A stretch of DNA of 64,000 nt from an uncultured Chthonomonas sp. (GCA_903951425.1 CAJBBX010000130.1:1-64000); one strand, 5' to 3'. Positions 16,502-27,100 are shown, numbered from the stretch's first letter. Made by a program: numbers and translations. Notes: generated from the letters alone by a model not told the origin.

Positions 16502-19500
16502 ATGACCCCATCGGCACCTGCGGCAGCGCCTCCGGCCATATCGGCTTCCCATCGGGTGGCCGCAGTTCGGCTATTCAACCCGACACAGTGGTCCGGCGCC
16601 ACGGTGGTGGAGATGCCCGTCGGCAACCTGGGCGCTGGAACGGTCATCGACTGGCGGGGCGTGCGGCTCCGCATGGGCGGCAAGGAGATCGCCTTCGCGA
16701 TCCGCGAGGGGCGTCCGCACTGGCGCGCATCGCTTACCACGCCCACGCAGCCCCGCACCGAAGACCTGCTGGTCTTTTCTTGCACCGTGCCGCCCGGCAA
16801 GCAGGCGCTGGTGGAGGTCGTGGCCGGCGTGCAGGCCTCCTCGCGGGCGCTCCGCCGCCGCGAAGGCCGCCTCGAGGTCTCCTACCCCGGCTTCACGGCC
16901 TCGGTCGATGCCGCGACCGGGATGCTGCGGAGCGTGCGCGTGGCGGGCGTGCAGGCGCTGGCGCGGCCCATGTCGGCCCGGGCGTGGCTGGCCACGCCGG
17001 GACCGGTGCGTCCCGGCGACTTCGGCGCGGGCCCCGAGCCTAAGGCCTACCCGGTCACCCGGACCACGCCGTTGCCGGAGCTGAAAGCGCGGCTGACGGG
17101 CGCGTTCTCCACAGGCGCCATGACCGAGGTCCACTTCCTCCTGACCACCGAGGGCCTGGCTCTGGGCCTGACCTACCGGTTTCACGCCGCCGGTCTAGTG
17201 GAGGTTCTGGCGGACGAGCGGCCGTGGAAGGGTCCGTCGCCATGGACCAGCCGGGCCGTGAACTACCGGCTCGACCTGGCGGGCGATTCGGAGCGGGCGC
17301 CGATGCAGGAGAACCGCGCGCCGCTGTACGGCTACCGCGACTTCGCGGCCGCGGTGCGCTACCCGGCGTCGGTCCATACTCTGCCCGGCGCCTCGGTGGT
17401 GGCGCTGGGCGAGGACTTCGTTAACGGCCGACGCTGGAGCCGTTCGCTCTACCTTTGCCCCGGCGCGTCGAAGGCCGAGATCGGCCCGCTGCTCGACATG
17501 GCCACCGAGGGGCTGGTGGTGACGCCCGAGCCCGTTGAGGCGGCCCTGCATGGCCTCGGACGCATCTTTGCGCCGCCGGGGTGCGAGGCCGCCGCAGACG
17601 TGCTGCGCAAGGCGTTGGCCGCGGCCGGCATGCGTGAATCGACGAACGGTCAGCCGGAACCGGCGATCCACCTCACGCTCGCCGAGGGGTCTGCGGGCAA
17701 CGGTATCAGCGGCGACGGCTTCGTCGTTCAGGAAGCGGACTATGGCGGCTTGAGCATCACGGCGGCGACGCGGTTCGGCCTGCTGCAGGCCGCTTACCGC
17801 GTGGGCAAGGCGCTCCGTGCAACGCCGACCGGCGTGGCGGTTCCGCTGATCGCCTCCAACCCCACAGTCGACCTCCGCGCCGGAGGCTTCGGCGGCGGCG
17901 GGTTTGAGGTCGACTTCCCATACGGTGATGACGCCGAGTGGGAGCGCGTGCTGGGGGAGCTGGCCGCGTCCGGGATGAATGTGATGGGTGACCTGGGCAT
18001 GTGGGGCAACTGGAAGATGCCGGTCTCCTACCGCGAGATGCCCGAGCTCCGCTCCTCGGCGCCTGACGCATACGACGAGGTGAGTGGCGCCAAGTTCTCC
18101 GAGTTCGACCAACACCGCGAGCGTGGGCAGAAGCTGCTGAAGTATCTACACGACCGGGGCGTCCGTGTCTGGATATGGCTGCCCATCGGTGCGGTTCCCA
18201 CCACCTACGCGGCGGCGCACCCGGAGGCCATGTCCCCCACCAACGCCAAGACGCCCTGCTTCACGCATCCGCTCTACCAGCGGTACCTGGAGGCATTCCT
18301 CAAGGAGCTACTGGAGACCTACCGGTTGGACGGCGTGGTGATGATCCGCGACGACAACGGCGGCACTTGCGAGTGCGACCGATGCAAGGCGTACCTGAAG
18401 ACCTCGCGCACCCAGAGCCCGCCCTGGGAGCAGTACCTGATCCTCTACGACCGCCTGCGCCGCGACGGCTTCAAGGGCGAGGTGGCGGTCTACCCCTACA
18501 ACGACCACTACGACCCGCACCTGGAGCCGCTGCTGCCGACCGATCTGCTGATCGTAGGGCACGGCGCGGGGTTGGGCGTCCTGTCGCGCAGCTATGAGCA
18601 GTGCGCACCCATGGGCGACACGTGGATCGACAACCCGCTGGCGAGCTTCCGCCTGGCCGGTCTGGCGCGCATGCGCAAGCTCCTGGCCGACCGCCCCTCC
18701 TTCTGGATCGGCGGCGCCTACCAAGCGTCGGAGCTACCGTGGCTCTCCGTGGGGCGCTTCGGCTGGGACGCGTCGTGCAGCGTGAACACTATCCGATGGG
18801 AGGAGGGCACGGCCCGGTTCGGGCCTCGGGCAGCTATGGCGTTCGTCCGCTGCCACGCGGCCTACGACCGGCTGGCGGAGTTCTTCGCCCTGCCCATGCT
18901 GCCCCTTAACTGGATCAAGCTCACACCCGAACAGCAGCGCAGCACGGCCAACGAGTGCCGCGAGTGGGGTCGCCGCTTCCGGGCAGGGATGGACGCGCTG
19001 GAGAAGGCGGCCGGTACGCGAGCCGACCCGGCCTGGTTGGCCCACATGCGGATGGTGGGTGCGTTCTACACGACCAACGGTGTGCGGCTGGAGCGCCTGA
19101 CCCGCATTCAGAACCTCGCCAAGGCCCACCGTGAGCGCATCTTGGCCGGACAGCCCATGCCCGCCGCGGCACGCAAGGCGTTGCTGGACCAGTACGCGGC
19201 GATGTGGCGCGACGCCGCCGAAGTGGCGGCGATGGGTCCGGCCACGATGAGCGTCATGGTCGGCCACACCGTCGCGTACAGCCAGCTCGAGCCTGGACGG
19301 GAGTGGGGCCTGCAGCCGTGGGGCTACTACCTGGACTGGGCGCTGGAGCACAAGCAGTTCACGGGCTCGGTCGCGGCGCCCCCCGTGCAGGTCACGGCGG
19401 GGCGGTCCTTCACGCTACGGTTCGAGATCTGCAACAAGGGCATCATGCCATGGTCGGAGCAGGCCAGGCACCGCATCGACCTGGGCGGCGACGCCGCGAA

Positions 19501-19690
19501 GCTGGGAATGCCGGCCAACGTGCAGTTACTGGGCGAGCCCGTGGCGCCCGGCGACACGCGGACCATCGAGGTGAAGGGCGTCGCACCGGCCGGATCCGGG
19601 CAGGCCGAGGTCACCGTGGGCTTCTTCCCCACCTTCGCGACGACCGACCCCACCATGCGTGGGACCGTGCGGGTGACCTGGGGACCGTAG
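16502..19690 (+). CDS. GH67/GH20-like TIM-barrel glycoside hydrolase
   Basis: The protein is about 1062 aa from ATG 16502, which has a strong AGAGGAG at 16489-16495. A frame-compatible ATG at 16327 would add a possible signal peptide (MHGRWPLLTTLTLMSMAVAA). That start lacks a ribosome site, and the residues that follow are Arg/Cys-rich and look non-coding. An N-terminal beta-domain is followed by a GH20b/GH67N-like domain (GLLQAAYRVGKAL). The barrel has RVWIWLPIGAVPTTYAAAHP and VVMIRDDNGGTCECDRCKAY, where paired acidic residues and a CxC..C cluster recall GH67 and GH20 active-site loops. The C-terminal Ig-like region includes QVTAGRSFTLRFEICNKG. Substrate unknown; uronide or hexosaminide cleavage is possible. 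It starts 44 bp before GH106 and is likely co-transcribed with it. Confidence 0.72.
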   Translation: MTPSAPAAAPPAISASHRVAAVRLFNPTQWSGATVVEMPVGNLGAGTVIDWRGVRLRMGGKEIAFAIREGRPHWRASLTTPTQPRTEDLLVFSCTVPPGKQALVEVVAGVQASSRALRRREGRLEVSYPGFTASVDAATGMLRSVRVAGVQALARPMSARAWLATPGPVRPGDFGAGPEPKAYPVTRTTPLPELKARLTGAFSTGAMTEVHFLLTTEGLALGLTYRFHAAGLVEVLADERPWKGPSPWTSRAVNYRLDLAGDSERAPMQENRAPLYGYRDFAAAVRYPASVHTLPGASVVALGEDFVNGRRWSRSLYLCPGASKAEIGPLLDMATEGLVVTPEPVEAALHGLGRIFAPPGCEAAADVLRKALAAAGMRESTNGQPEPAIHLTLAEGSAGNGISGDGFVVQEADYGGLSITAATRFGLLQAAYRVGKALRATPTGVAVPLIASNPTVDLRAGGFGGGGFEVDFPYGDDAEWERVLGELAASGMNVMGDLGMWGNWKMPVSYREMPELRSSAPDAYDEVSGAKFSEFDQHRERGQKLLKYLHDRGVRVWIWLPIGAVPTTYAAAHPEAMSPTNAKTPCFTHPLYQRYLEAFLKELLETYRLDGVVMIRDDNGGTCECDRCKAYLKTSRTQSPPWEQYLILYDRLRRDGFKGEVAVYPYNDHYDPHLEPLLPTDLLIVGHGAGLGVLSRSYEQCAPMGDTWIDNPLASFRLAGLARMRKLLADRPSFWIGGAYQASELPWLSVGRFGWDASCSVNTIRWEEGTARFGPRAAMAFVRCHAAYDRLAEFFALPMLPLNWIKLTPEQQRSTANECREWGRRFRAGMDALEKAAGTRADPAWLAHMRMVGAFYTTNGVRLERLTRIQNLAKAHRERILAGQPMPAAARKALLDQYAAMWRDAAEVAAMGPATMSVMVGHTVAYSQLEPGREWGLQPWGYYLDWALEHKQFTGSVAAPPVQVTAGRSFTLRFEICNKGIMPWSEQARHRIDLGGDAAKLGMPANVQLLGEPVAPGDTRTIEVKGVAPAGSGQAEVTVGFFPTFATTDPTMRGTVRVTWGP

Positions 19691-19734
19691 AGCCGACACG
19701 GCCTGTTTCTGTTGTGAGAGTGAGGAGCGCACCC

Positions 19735-22700
19735 ATGGAGTTCGCAGCGAGCATCCTTGCAGCCGTGGCGCTGCTGGCCGGCGCAGGCGTGGCCGCCTCG
19801 GCGGGGCCGAAGGCGGGGCCGGGCATCCCGACGGCGGAGAGCCGCACGGCGGGCTTCGATGTGCTGCCGGGCTTCCGCACGCCGCCGCCGGGCTACGGCG
19901 AGGTCCCCTTCTGGTGGTGGACCGGCGACCAGCTGGACAGGGGCCGTCTGATCTGGCAGCTCGACGAGCTTAAGCGCAAGGGCATTTCCGGCGTACAGGT
20001 CAACTACTCGCACGACGATACCGCGGGCTGGCCGACGTCGGCGGTGCAGCCGCCCATCTTCAGCAAGGAGTGGTTTGACACGTGGAGCTGGATGGTCGGC
20101 GAGTGCCGCAAGCGCGGGATGAGCGTCGGCATCAGCGGCTACACGCTGGACTGGCCAGGCCACGAGAGCAACCTCTTCGGCAAAACCCTCTACGGCGACC
20201 GCGAGACGCAGGGGCAGGAACTGGCCGTGACGCAGCAGGTCACGTGCAAGGCCAGACAAGCGGTCGCCGTAGACGTGCCGGCCGATGCCGTGGCGGTGCG
20301 CGCCTACCGGCTGGAGGGCGGAGTGCCCGCGCCAGGCAGCGCCGACCTAAGCGGTCTCGTGAAGGCCGGGAAGCTCACCTGGACGCCGCCGGACGGCTCC
20401 TGGCAGGTCTGGGTCGTGGCGGCCCGGCGCAAGCCGCTAACGCTGAACCCCCTGCACCCGCTCTCCGGAAGGCGCGTCATCGAGCGTCTCTTCCAGCCGT
20501 GCGAGACCCACACACCGGGCGGCACGTCGGCCGGACTGAACTACTTCTTTCAGGATGAGCTGCAGTTCGGCGTGGGGCGCAACCAGTGGGTGGAGGACTT
20601 CGCGCAGGAGTTTCGGAAGCGCAAGGGGTACGACCTGATGGAGGCCCTGCCTGCGCTCTTCGGCGAAATAGGCAAGGCGACGCCCAAGGTCCGTATGGAT
20701 CACATGGATGTGCGCGTGGCCCTGGCGGAGGAGCGCTACTTCAGGCCGATCTTCGAGTGGCACCAGCAGCGGGGCATGATCTACGCCTGCGACCCCGGCG
20801 GCCGCGGCCGTGACCCCGGCGAGTTTGGCGACTACTTCCGCGCCATCCGATGGTACACGGCGCCGGGCCACGACACGCCTGGAGGCAACGCGGACCTGAT
20901 CAAGGGCAAGGTCTCCAGCTCCATCGCCCACCTCTACCAGCGCCCCCGAGTCTGGCTGGAGGGCTACCACAGCCTGGGTTGGGGCGCCACGCCCGAGCGG
21001 CTCCTCCGCGCCACGCGGGAGAACTACCTCTATGGCTGCAGCCTGCTGAACCTCCACGGGCTCTACTACACCACCCACGGCGGATTCTGGGAGTGGGCGC
21101 CCCCCTGCTACCACTTCCGCATGCCCTACTGGGACCATTTCGGAACGTTCCTGAAGCACTTCGAGCGCCTCTCCTACCTGCTTTCGCAGGGCGTGCATCG
21201 GTGCGACGTGGCGGTCATGTATCCCGTGGCCCCGTATGACGCGGACCTCAGCCCCGGCGAGGCTACCAGCATGGCGTTCGGCGCGGGCGAGCGGCTCTTC
21301 GCCGACGGGTACGACTTCGACTTCATGGACCACCAGTCGCTGGAGCGCGCCACCGTCCGCGACGGCCGGCTCCACGTTGCGGGCGAGGCGTACCGGGCGC
21401 TCGTGCTGCCGGCCATGCGGGCCGTGCGGTGGAGTACGCTCCAGAAGGCGCTGGCCTTCCGGCGGGCGGGCGGCATCGTGGTGGCGCTGGGCGCGCTACC
21501 CCTGGCCAGCGACCGGGCGGGCCGCGAGGACCCGGTGCTGGATGCGGCAGTCCAGGCGATCTTCGGCTCCGAGGCCGGCGCCCAAGCCCGAGCGCTTTCG
21601 GTCGACGCGCTGATGGCACTCCTGAAGCAACGCCTGCCCCGGCAGGTGGAGACCGCGCCGCAGTGCCGTAGCCTCCACCGCAGGATCGGCCCGCGCGATG
21701 TCTACATGGTCATGGACGCCGCTACCGGAGCCGAGGTCCTCTTCCGAGGCGCGCGTGGCAAGCCTGAGGTCTGGGACCCGTGGACCGGCTCGTCGGCGGT
21801 CGCCGAGGTCGTCTCCGAGGGCGCCGACGGGGTGCTGGTTCGGATGCCCATGACCGGCGAGGACACGCACATCATCGTCTTCAGCCCGGCGCCGAAGGGT
21901 GAACCGCACATCGCCGCGCGGAAGGCCCCGGCTACGGCTGCGGCTGAGATCGTCAAGCTGGACGGCGACTGGGAGTTCGAGATGAAGCCGACCTGCGACA
22001 ACCGCTGGGGCGACTTCCGACTGCCGGCCTCCGCCGGGATGATCGGACCGGAGGCGCGCACCTTCCGCACCGCGCAGGAGGTCTCGCCGAACGCGGGTTG
22101 GCAGGACGCCGACCTCGATGACACCGGCTGGGCGAAGGTCACGCACGGCTTCGGGCAGCAGATGTGGAAGCTGGGCCCCCTGCCGGATGACGCGGAGGCA
22201 GCGGCCCTCGACGCGGCGCTGGCGTCGTTGCGCGTCGTCGACCCGGAGGCCGAGGTCACGGTGGCCGGCAAGCGCTACCGGTGGCAGCCCTATGCCTTCT
22301 CGTGGCGCTGGGGCGTGGAGGGCGACCCGGGGCACCAGGGATGGCACGGCCTGAAGGAGAACGTGACCGACGACTTCATCTGCCTCGGATCGCCTACGGG
22401 CGGGATGAACGAGACGCTCTACACCCGGGAGCGCGATGGCGGAAGGTACTACCTCTGGACCTCGGCCGCCACTGGACGCGATATGCAGGCGACGGTCCGA
22501 TCCGGAGGCCTCAAGCCCGGGGCCCTCTACCTCAACGGCGCTCGCGTGGTGGGCGGCGAGCCGCAGGTGGCGCTGAAGGCGGGCTCGAACCCGCTGCTGC
22601 TACGGTACGACGGCCCCGGCCGGGGCCACTTCGTGCTGGAGCAGTCCGGCGCACCGGTTCCATCGCAGCGAACGCCGCTGGCCATGGGCTGGTACGACGC

Positions 22701-23358
22701 TTCGGGGCGCGTGCCCTTCGATGCGTGGCCCGGCGATGCGGCCCCGGCGGCCTGGTACCGGTTCACGGCGCCGCCCGGGCTCCGCTCGTTCGCGCTGACC
22801 ACGCGGGGCAGCCTCCGTGCGTGGGCCGACGGCGCCGAGTGCCGTGTCACGCCGGTCGGTCCGGGCCGGAGCCGCGTGGACCTCGCTGCGCCCGCCATTG
22901 GCCAGGCCGTAGTGGCCCTGAGGATCGAGCAGGAGCGCGGATGCTACGGCGGCGCGGCGATCCCGGAGCCGGTGGCGCTCGACTGCGGTCCCGGCCGCAT
23001 GCGGCTCGGCGACTGGTCGCAGGCCGGGGCGTTGGAGAGCTACTCCGGCGGGGCGTGGTACCGCAAGGCGTTCACGCTGACGCAGGCCCAGGCCGCCGGA
23101 ACCGTGCGCCTAGACCTGGGCGACGTCGCCGCCACCGCCGAGGTTCGCATCAACGGCAGGGTCGCCGGGGTCCGCGTGGCGCCGCCGTGGCGCTTCGACC
23201 TCACGGGGAAGGTCCAGGCAGGCGAGAACCGCATCGAGGTGTTGGTCTACAACACCCTGGCGAACCACTACCTGACCATCCCCACGCGCTACCGGGGATC
23301 GCCGCGCTCCGGGCTCATCGGACCGGTCACGCTGGAGGTGAGGGATGCGGAGAGGTGA
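19735..23358 (+). CDS. GH106-type alpha-L-rhamnosidase
   Basis: The protein is 1207 aa from ATG 19735 with GAGGAG at 19722-19727 and a signal peptide (ILAAVALLAGAGVAASA). The longer frame upstream only overlaps the previous gene. The opening GYGEVPFWWWTGDQLDRG and ISGVQVNYSHDD is characteristic of GH106 rhamnosidases, with a TIM barrel over roughly residues 40-650 (LNLHGLYYTTHGGFWEWAPP). The C-terminal galactose-binding-like domain has AWYRKAFTLT, VRLDLGDVAATAEVRINGR and VLVYNTLANHYLTIPTRYRG. Predicted reaction: release of terminal alpha-L-rhamnose from glycans such as rhamnogalacturonan or algal polysaccharide, outside the cytoplasm. With GH78 at 34.3-37.2 kb, the window encodes two unrelated rhamnosidase families. 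Confidence 0.85.
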   Translation: MEFAASILAAVALLAGAGVAASAGPKAGPGIPTAESRTAGFDVLPGFRTPPPGYGEVPFWWWTGDQLDRGRLIWQLDELKRKGISGVQVNYSHDDTAGWPTSAVQPPIFSKEWFDTWSWMVGECRKRGMSVGISGYTLDWPGHESNLFGKTLYGDRETQGQELAVTQQVTCKARQAVAVDVPADAVAVRAYRLEGGVPAPGSADLSGLVKAGKLTWTPPDGSWQVWVVAARRKPLTLNPLHPLSGRRVIERLFQPCETHTPGGTSAGLNYFFQDELQFGVGRNQWVEDFAQEFRKRKGYDLMEALPALFGEIGKATPKVRMDHMDVRVALAEERYFRPIFEWHQQRGMIYACDPGGRGRDPGEFGDYFRAIRWYTAPGHDTPGGNADLIKGKVSSSIAHLYQRPRVWLEGYHSLGWGATPERLLRATRENYLYGCSLLNLHGLYYTTHGGFWEWAPPCYHFRMPYWDHFGTFLKHFERLSYLLSQGVHRCDVAVMYPVAPYDADLSPGEATSMAFGAGERLFADGYDFDFMDHQSLERATVRDGRLHVAGEAYRALVLPAMRAVRWSTLQKALAFRRAGGIVVALGALPLASDRAGREDPVLDAAVQAIFGSEAGAQARALSVDALMALLKQRLPRQVETAPQCRSLHRRIGPRDVYMVMDAATGAEVLFRGARGKPEVWDPWTGSSAVAEVVSEGADGVLVRMPMTGEDTHIIVFSPAPKGEPHIAARKAPATAAAEIVKLDGDWEFEMKPTCDNRWGDFRLPASAGMIGPEARTFRTAQEVSPNAGWQDADLDDTGWAKVTHGFGQQMWKLGPLPDDAEAAALDAALASLRVVDPEAEVTVAGKRYRWQPYAFSWRWGVEGDPGHQGWHGLKENVTDDFICLGSPTGGMNETLYTRERDGGRYYLWTSAATGRDMQATVRSGGLKPGALYLNGARVVGGEPQVALKAGSNPLLLRYDGPGRGHFVLEQSGAPVPSQRTPLAMGWYDASGRVPFDAWPGDAAPAAWYRFTAPPGLRSFALTTRGSLRAWADGAECRVTPVGPGRSRVDLAAPAIGQAVVALRIEQERGCYGGAAIPEPVALDCGPGRMRLGDWSQAGALESYSGGAWYRKAFTLTQAQAAGTVRLDLGDVAATAEVRINGRVAGVRVAPPWRFDLTGKVQAGENRIEVLVYNTLANHYLTIPTRYRGSPRSGLIGPVTLEVRDAER

Positions 23359-23383
23359 GGGTAAGTGGCGGGCGAGCACCGAC

Positions 23384-23881
23384 CTACGACCGCGGTCCTT
23401 GTACGCTCTGGCCGGTTCCGCGGAGCGCCTGCACGTCAGCCCGGTCCTTGGGGCGGCCGCTGGCCTGCTTGTTGCGGATGAGGTGGTCGCGGCTGAGAAC
23501 GGGCACGGTCAGGTCGCCGATCACAACCTCCATGCGACAGGGCCACGCCTCGTCGAACGTCAGGCCGTCGATCTGCGTCAGGATGTCGATGCGGCATGGC
23601 GCCACCCCGAGTTGCACCACGGACCCGGGCGCTGCAAAGTCTGAAACAGAGATGCCATCCATCGGCGCACCAAAGGCCGCCAACGCGGTGACGACCCGAG
23701 GGGCGTTGTCGGCGGACGCCCGCACCCACACGTCGATATCGCCCGTGGCTCGCGGTAGTCCATGCGCTGCCAGGGCGAAGGCCCCGACAACCAGGTACTC
23801 AACCCGCTGGGCGGATAACTCGCACAATATGTCGCGATAGCCCCGGTTCAGCAATGGGTTCTCCCATGAACGCCCAGGCAT
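23384..23881 (-). CDS. MNT-type nucleotidyltransferase (possible antitoxin or conflict-system enzyme)
   Basis: The protein is 165 aa from ATG 23881. VEYLVVGAFALAAHG followed by TGDIDVWV is the nucleotide-binding loop and metal-binding D-x-D of small Pol-beta-like nucleotidyltransferases. A third acidic region occurs in RIDILTQIDGLTFDEAW. LSRDHLIRNKQASGRPKDRAD is the conserved C-terminal element of this group. Members include the AbiEii-like and DUF6036-like proteins and MntA, which transfer nucleotides to proteins or tRNA, often in toxin-antitoxin pairs. Its start lies 83 bp inside the preceding 77-aa gene, so the two are translationally coupled. No HEPN toxin is adjacent. The enzyme fold is confident; the target is unknown. 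Confidence 0.8.
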   Translation of the reverse strand: MPGRSWENPLLNRGYRDILCELSAQRVEYLVVGAFALAAHGLPRATGDIDVWVRASADNAPRVVTALAAFGAPMDGISVSDFAAPGSVVQLGVAPCRIDILTQIDGLTFDEAWPCRMEVVIGDLTVPVLSRDHLIRNKQASGRPKDRADVQALRGTGQSVQGPRS

Positions 23882-24032
23882 CCTGCGCCAGTTGCCACAT
23901 CATCTCCACTCGCTCGGCTGCCGTCGTGCCGGCCAGGTCGGTGTCGGCGTCGGGTTCACCAAGGCGCGAGACGCGAACGCGCATCCTGCCACGCGCCGCA
24001 CGGACCGCCGCGTCGTCGTCAACCTCAGGCAC
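23799..24032 (-). CDS. 77-aa conserved small protein coupled to the nucleotidyltransferase
   Basis: It starts at GTG 24032, justified by GGAGGAGG about six bases upstream on the minus strand; the ATG nearby is in another frame. The protein is basic and amphipathic: RMRVRVSRLGEPDADTDLAG, then AERVEMMWQLAQDAWAFMGE and SRHIVRVIR. The MW.L..DAWAF.GEP pattern resembles, from memory, small proteins encoded just upstream of nucleotidyltransferases in other bacteria. It is a candidate substrate, regulator or toxin partner of the enzyme. The 83-bp overlap and shared promoter indicate a coupled unit. Function not known. Confidence 0.7.
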   Translation of the reverse strand: MPEVDDDAAVRAARGRMRVRVSRLGEPDADTDLAGTTAAERVEMMWQLAQDAWAFMGEPIAEPGLSRHIVRVIRPAG

Positions 24033-24088
24033 ATCGCCCTCCTCCGGGGCCCCTCAGATACCTCGTCCGATAGCTACTCCCTATCCAC

Positions 24089-24094
24089 ATTATA
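24089..24094 (-). promoter_or_regulatory. Likely -10 element (TATAAT) for the nucleotidyltransferase pair
   Basis: A perfect TATAAT on the minus strand lies 57 bp upstream of the GTG at 24032, in an unusually AT-rich patch. The -35 region has no good TTGACA match, so the promoter call rests on the -10 and the context. Confidence 0.45.
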
Positions 24095-24159
24095 CGCACC
24101 GGGCATTCGTGCTCTAGAGGGCGCTGAGTCGGACCGACGCCAAGATCGGCCTCGACGCC

Positions 24160-27100
24160 CTACCTGAGCCACGCACCAGACAGAGCGAACGGCGCCCAGT
24201 AGTAGGGATGGGCGTACTTCGGGTTGCGGCGGACAGCCATCTGGGCCTGCCGCAGGGCTTCCGCCATGCTGGCGCGCTTGGCACCGGTCGCGAAGAGCCT
24301 GCGGTACAGGTCGACCATGAGGGTGCGCGTGCTTTCGTCGTAGACCTGCCATTGGGAGGCGATCGACGCCGTCGCGCCGCCCACGAAGAGCGCCCATGTG
24401 AGCCCCAGCACGCCCTCGCCGCTGAACTGACGCCCCAACGCCGTCTCACACGCCGACAGCACCACCAGATCGGCGTTCAGGTTCATGTCGGCCATGTCGC
24501 GCGCCCGCAGGAGCCCATCGTCATCGCCTGACTTGCTCAGAACGACGGCGGACTGCATGGGCGAGATCTCATTCAGAATGCCGTGGGTCGCGAAGTGGAT
24601 GTAGCGGGCATGGTGCGCCGCGGCCTCGACGCTGGGCCGGGTGGCAGAGAGCCCGGTCAGGATGCGCGCCTTCCCCTTGGCCAGGGCGGCAATGCGGCGC
24701 ACCTCGTCGGCGGTGGCGGGCAGCGGCGTGAAGCCCCTGGCAAACCTGGGCGATCCCACTGCGAGCAGGCCCTTGCCGGCGGTCTTCCGGCTACCGGCCA
24801 CGCGGACCATACGGACCAGCGCGGTAACCGATGGCGCGTAGCTGATCGAGTAGCGCGCCGCCAGCGGCTGGTTCCTGGCGTCCAGGAGCGCGGCAAAGGG
24901 CATGGGCGGCGCGCTGGAGTCCGGCACGATGACGAGGTGCGACTTACCGGCAAGGAGGCGTGCGGCCGGCGCTACCAGCCGACCGAAGAGCGATCGCGCG
25001 CTTCTGGTGTAGTTGCCCGTCGGCACGGCCACGTTGCGCCACAGGGCCTCGGCGTCTGCGCGGATGTCGTCCACGCTGACGGAGGTCCTGACCAGGGTCA
25101 GTCGAGCGCCGTCGCCTCTGGGCCTGTCCACTACGAAGAGGAAGCACTCGTCTCGGAGGAAGGTGTAACTGAGTACCGCGGTCCCCGGCGCAGGCGCGAG
25201 GATCGCTGCATTGATCTCGCTCAGGGCGACCGGCCGGAACTCCGCCCTCCGGGTCTCCAGGTCGGGGCGCTGCAGGTAGAGCGCAAGGCGGAACTCATCG
25301 GCCTCTCTGCGCACCTTCTCGATCTGCAACTGCAGCCCGTCGATCTCATCGGTGCTTACGGCGCCTTCCATCTGCTTGGCCAGTTGCTGCAACCGATCTT
25401 CAAGCGCCCTTTCGCGCTGCCTCTCCCCGGTGGTCATCTTCTTGCGCAGATTGACCTTCCCGCCCTGGAGCAGGTCGCCAAGGCTTCTGGCCTTCGCCCG
25501 TTCCGAGGCGGCGAAGGCCTCGCGGACGTTGCCGGTCTCCACGAGGCTCTGGATCAGGCTTCGGTAGGTGGGCACGTGCTGCCGGAGCAGACTGGACTTG
25601 AGCGACTGCTCTCTGGTCTCAAGCCGTCTGCGCTCGACGAAGGTGATCGCCTTGGCATAGGCCGCACAGGCAGTGGGCCAGTCCTTTCGCGCAGCGGCAA
25701 GGTCACCATAGCAGCCCCAGACCTGCTGCTGGATCAGGAGGGAAGCCGTTGCCTCGGACAGAACCCGGGCCTGGTCGAGCCTCTGTCGCGCTTCATCCGC
25801 CCGGCCCAACCGCGTGAGAGCGAAGCCGGCCGCCATCAGGACAGACGCTTCCTGTACTCTGTTGCCCATGGCCCGCGCCGCCTCGAGCCCCGGCCCCAGA
25901 TACTCCAGGGCCTCGACGTACCTCTTCTCCTGCAGCAGAATCTGCTGCAGGAGCCCATGCGTCTGTGCCTGGAACCGCCTTTCGTCGATCTCGTCGGCCA
26001 GCTTGGCGGACAGCACGCCGCTGTCAAGGGCGCGGCCGATATCGCCGAGCTTGGCCTGAATGCCGGCCAGATTGTGGAGCGCCATCATCTGGCCGTACTT
26101 GTCGTCGACGGTCTCGAACGCCCTGCGCGCCTCGATGTACTGATCTCGGGCCTCATGAGGACGTCCGACCGATTCGAGCGTGTAACCGAGGCTGACCAGT
26201 GCGTACCCAACGGACCCTGCCTCGTTCGCGTCGCGCAGGACCCCAAGCGCCTTGTAGAGGAGGGCCAGGGCCTCGCCGTGCCGTTCCAGGTCGCCCAGGA
26301 TCCCCGCCTCGTTGGCCATGAGGGTGGCTTCCTTGGAGCGCTCCTTACGCCGGGCGCGGATGGCCCTGGCTTCGCGGTTCAGCGTCAGGGCTTCGCCCGG
26401 CTTGCCCATGTGCTTCAGGGCTCCGCTGATATCCTGCAGCGCGTTGGCCTCGGCGTCCTCGTCATGGTTCGCGCGAGCGGTCTCCAGCCCCGACCGGTAG
26501 AACTTGAGCGCCTTCTCCATCAGCCCGAGCTGGCTGTAGATGGCGGCAGCGTACGTCTGCGTCTTGGCCTCGCCCTCCGCGTCCTTTGCCTTGCTGAAGT
26601 GCTTCCGTGCCATCTCGTAGTCGGCGAGGGCCGGGTTCCACTCCGTCTTTCGCTTCCACAGGGTGCCGCGGTTCAGATAGCAGTAGCCGATCTCATAGTC
26701 GCTCTGCAGGCTCTCGGCCACCGCGAAGGCCGCATCGGAGCTTCGCAGGGCCTCGTCGTGCTTGCTTTTTCGGCTTAGTTCCGTCGCGTCTCGCCGGAGC
26801 TGGAGCGCCAGCGCGGCGTCGATCAGCTCCAGATTGCCGGCGATGATCTCGCGCCACGCATCTGCGCCAGCGGCCGTGACCAGGGCCTGCTTCACGTACT
26901 CGTTGGCGTCCCGTGTGCCCTGTATGAGCCAACCCTCCGGCTCCCTGTCCACGCGGAAGTCCAGGGCCAGCGAGTGTTTGCCCTTGGCGTCGCTCCAGCC
27001 TACGATGAGGCGCACGACCGCCATCTCGTTGTCACCGATGCGGTAGAGGACCCGTACCGCGGCGTCCGACGCCATGCCCAGGGCGATGGCTTCAGCGGTC

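Noticed and set aside
23384-24032. MNT-HEPN (type VII) toxin-antitoxin pair
   Set aside because: The partner has no R-x4-6-H HEPN motif and is only 77 aa, so the known system cannot be claimed.
24583-26778. 731-aa open frame on the plus strand opposite the CHAT gene
   Set aside because: It mirrors the TPR-CHAT coding sequence, has no signal or domain of its own and arises from high GC third positions of the true gene.
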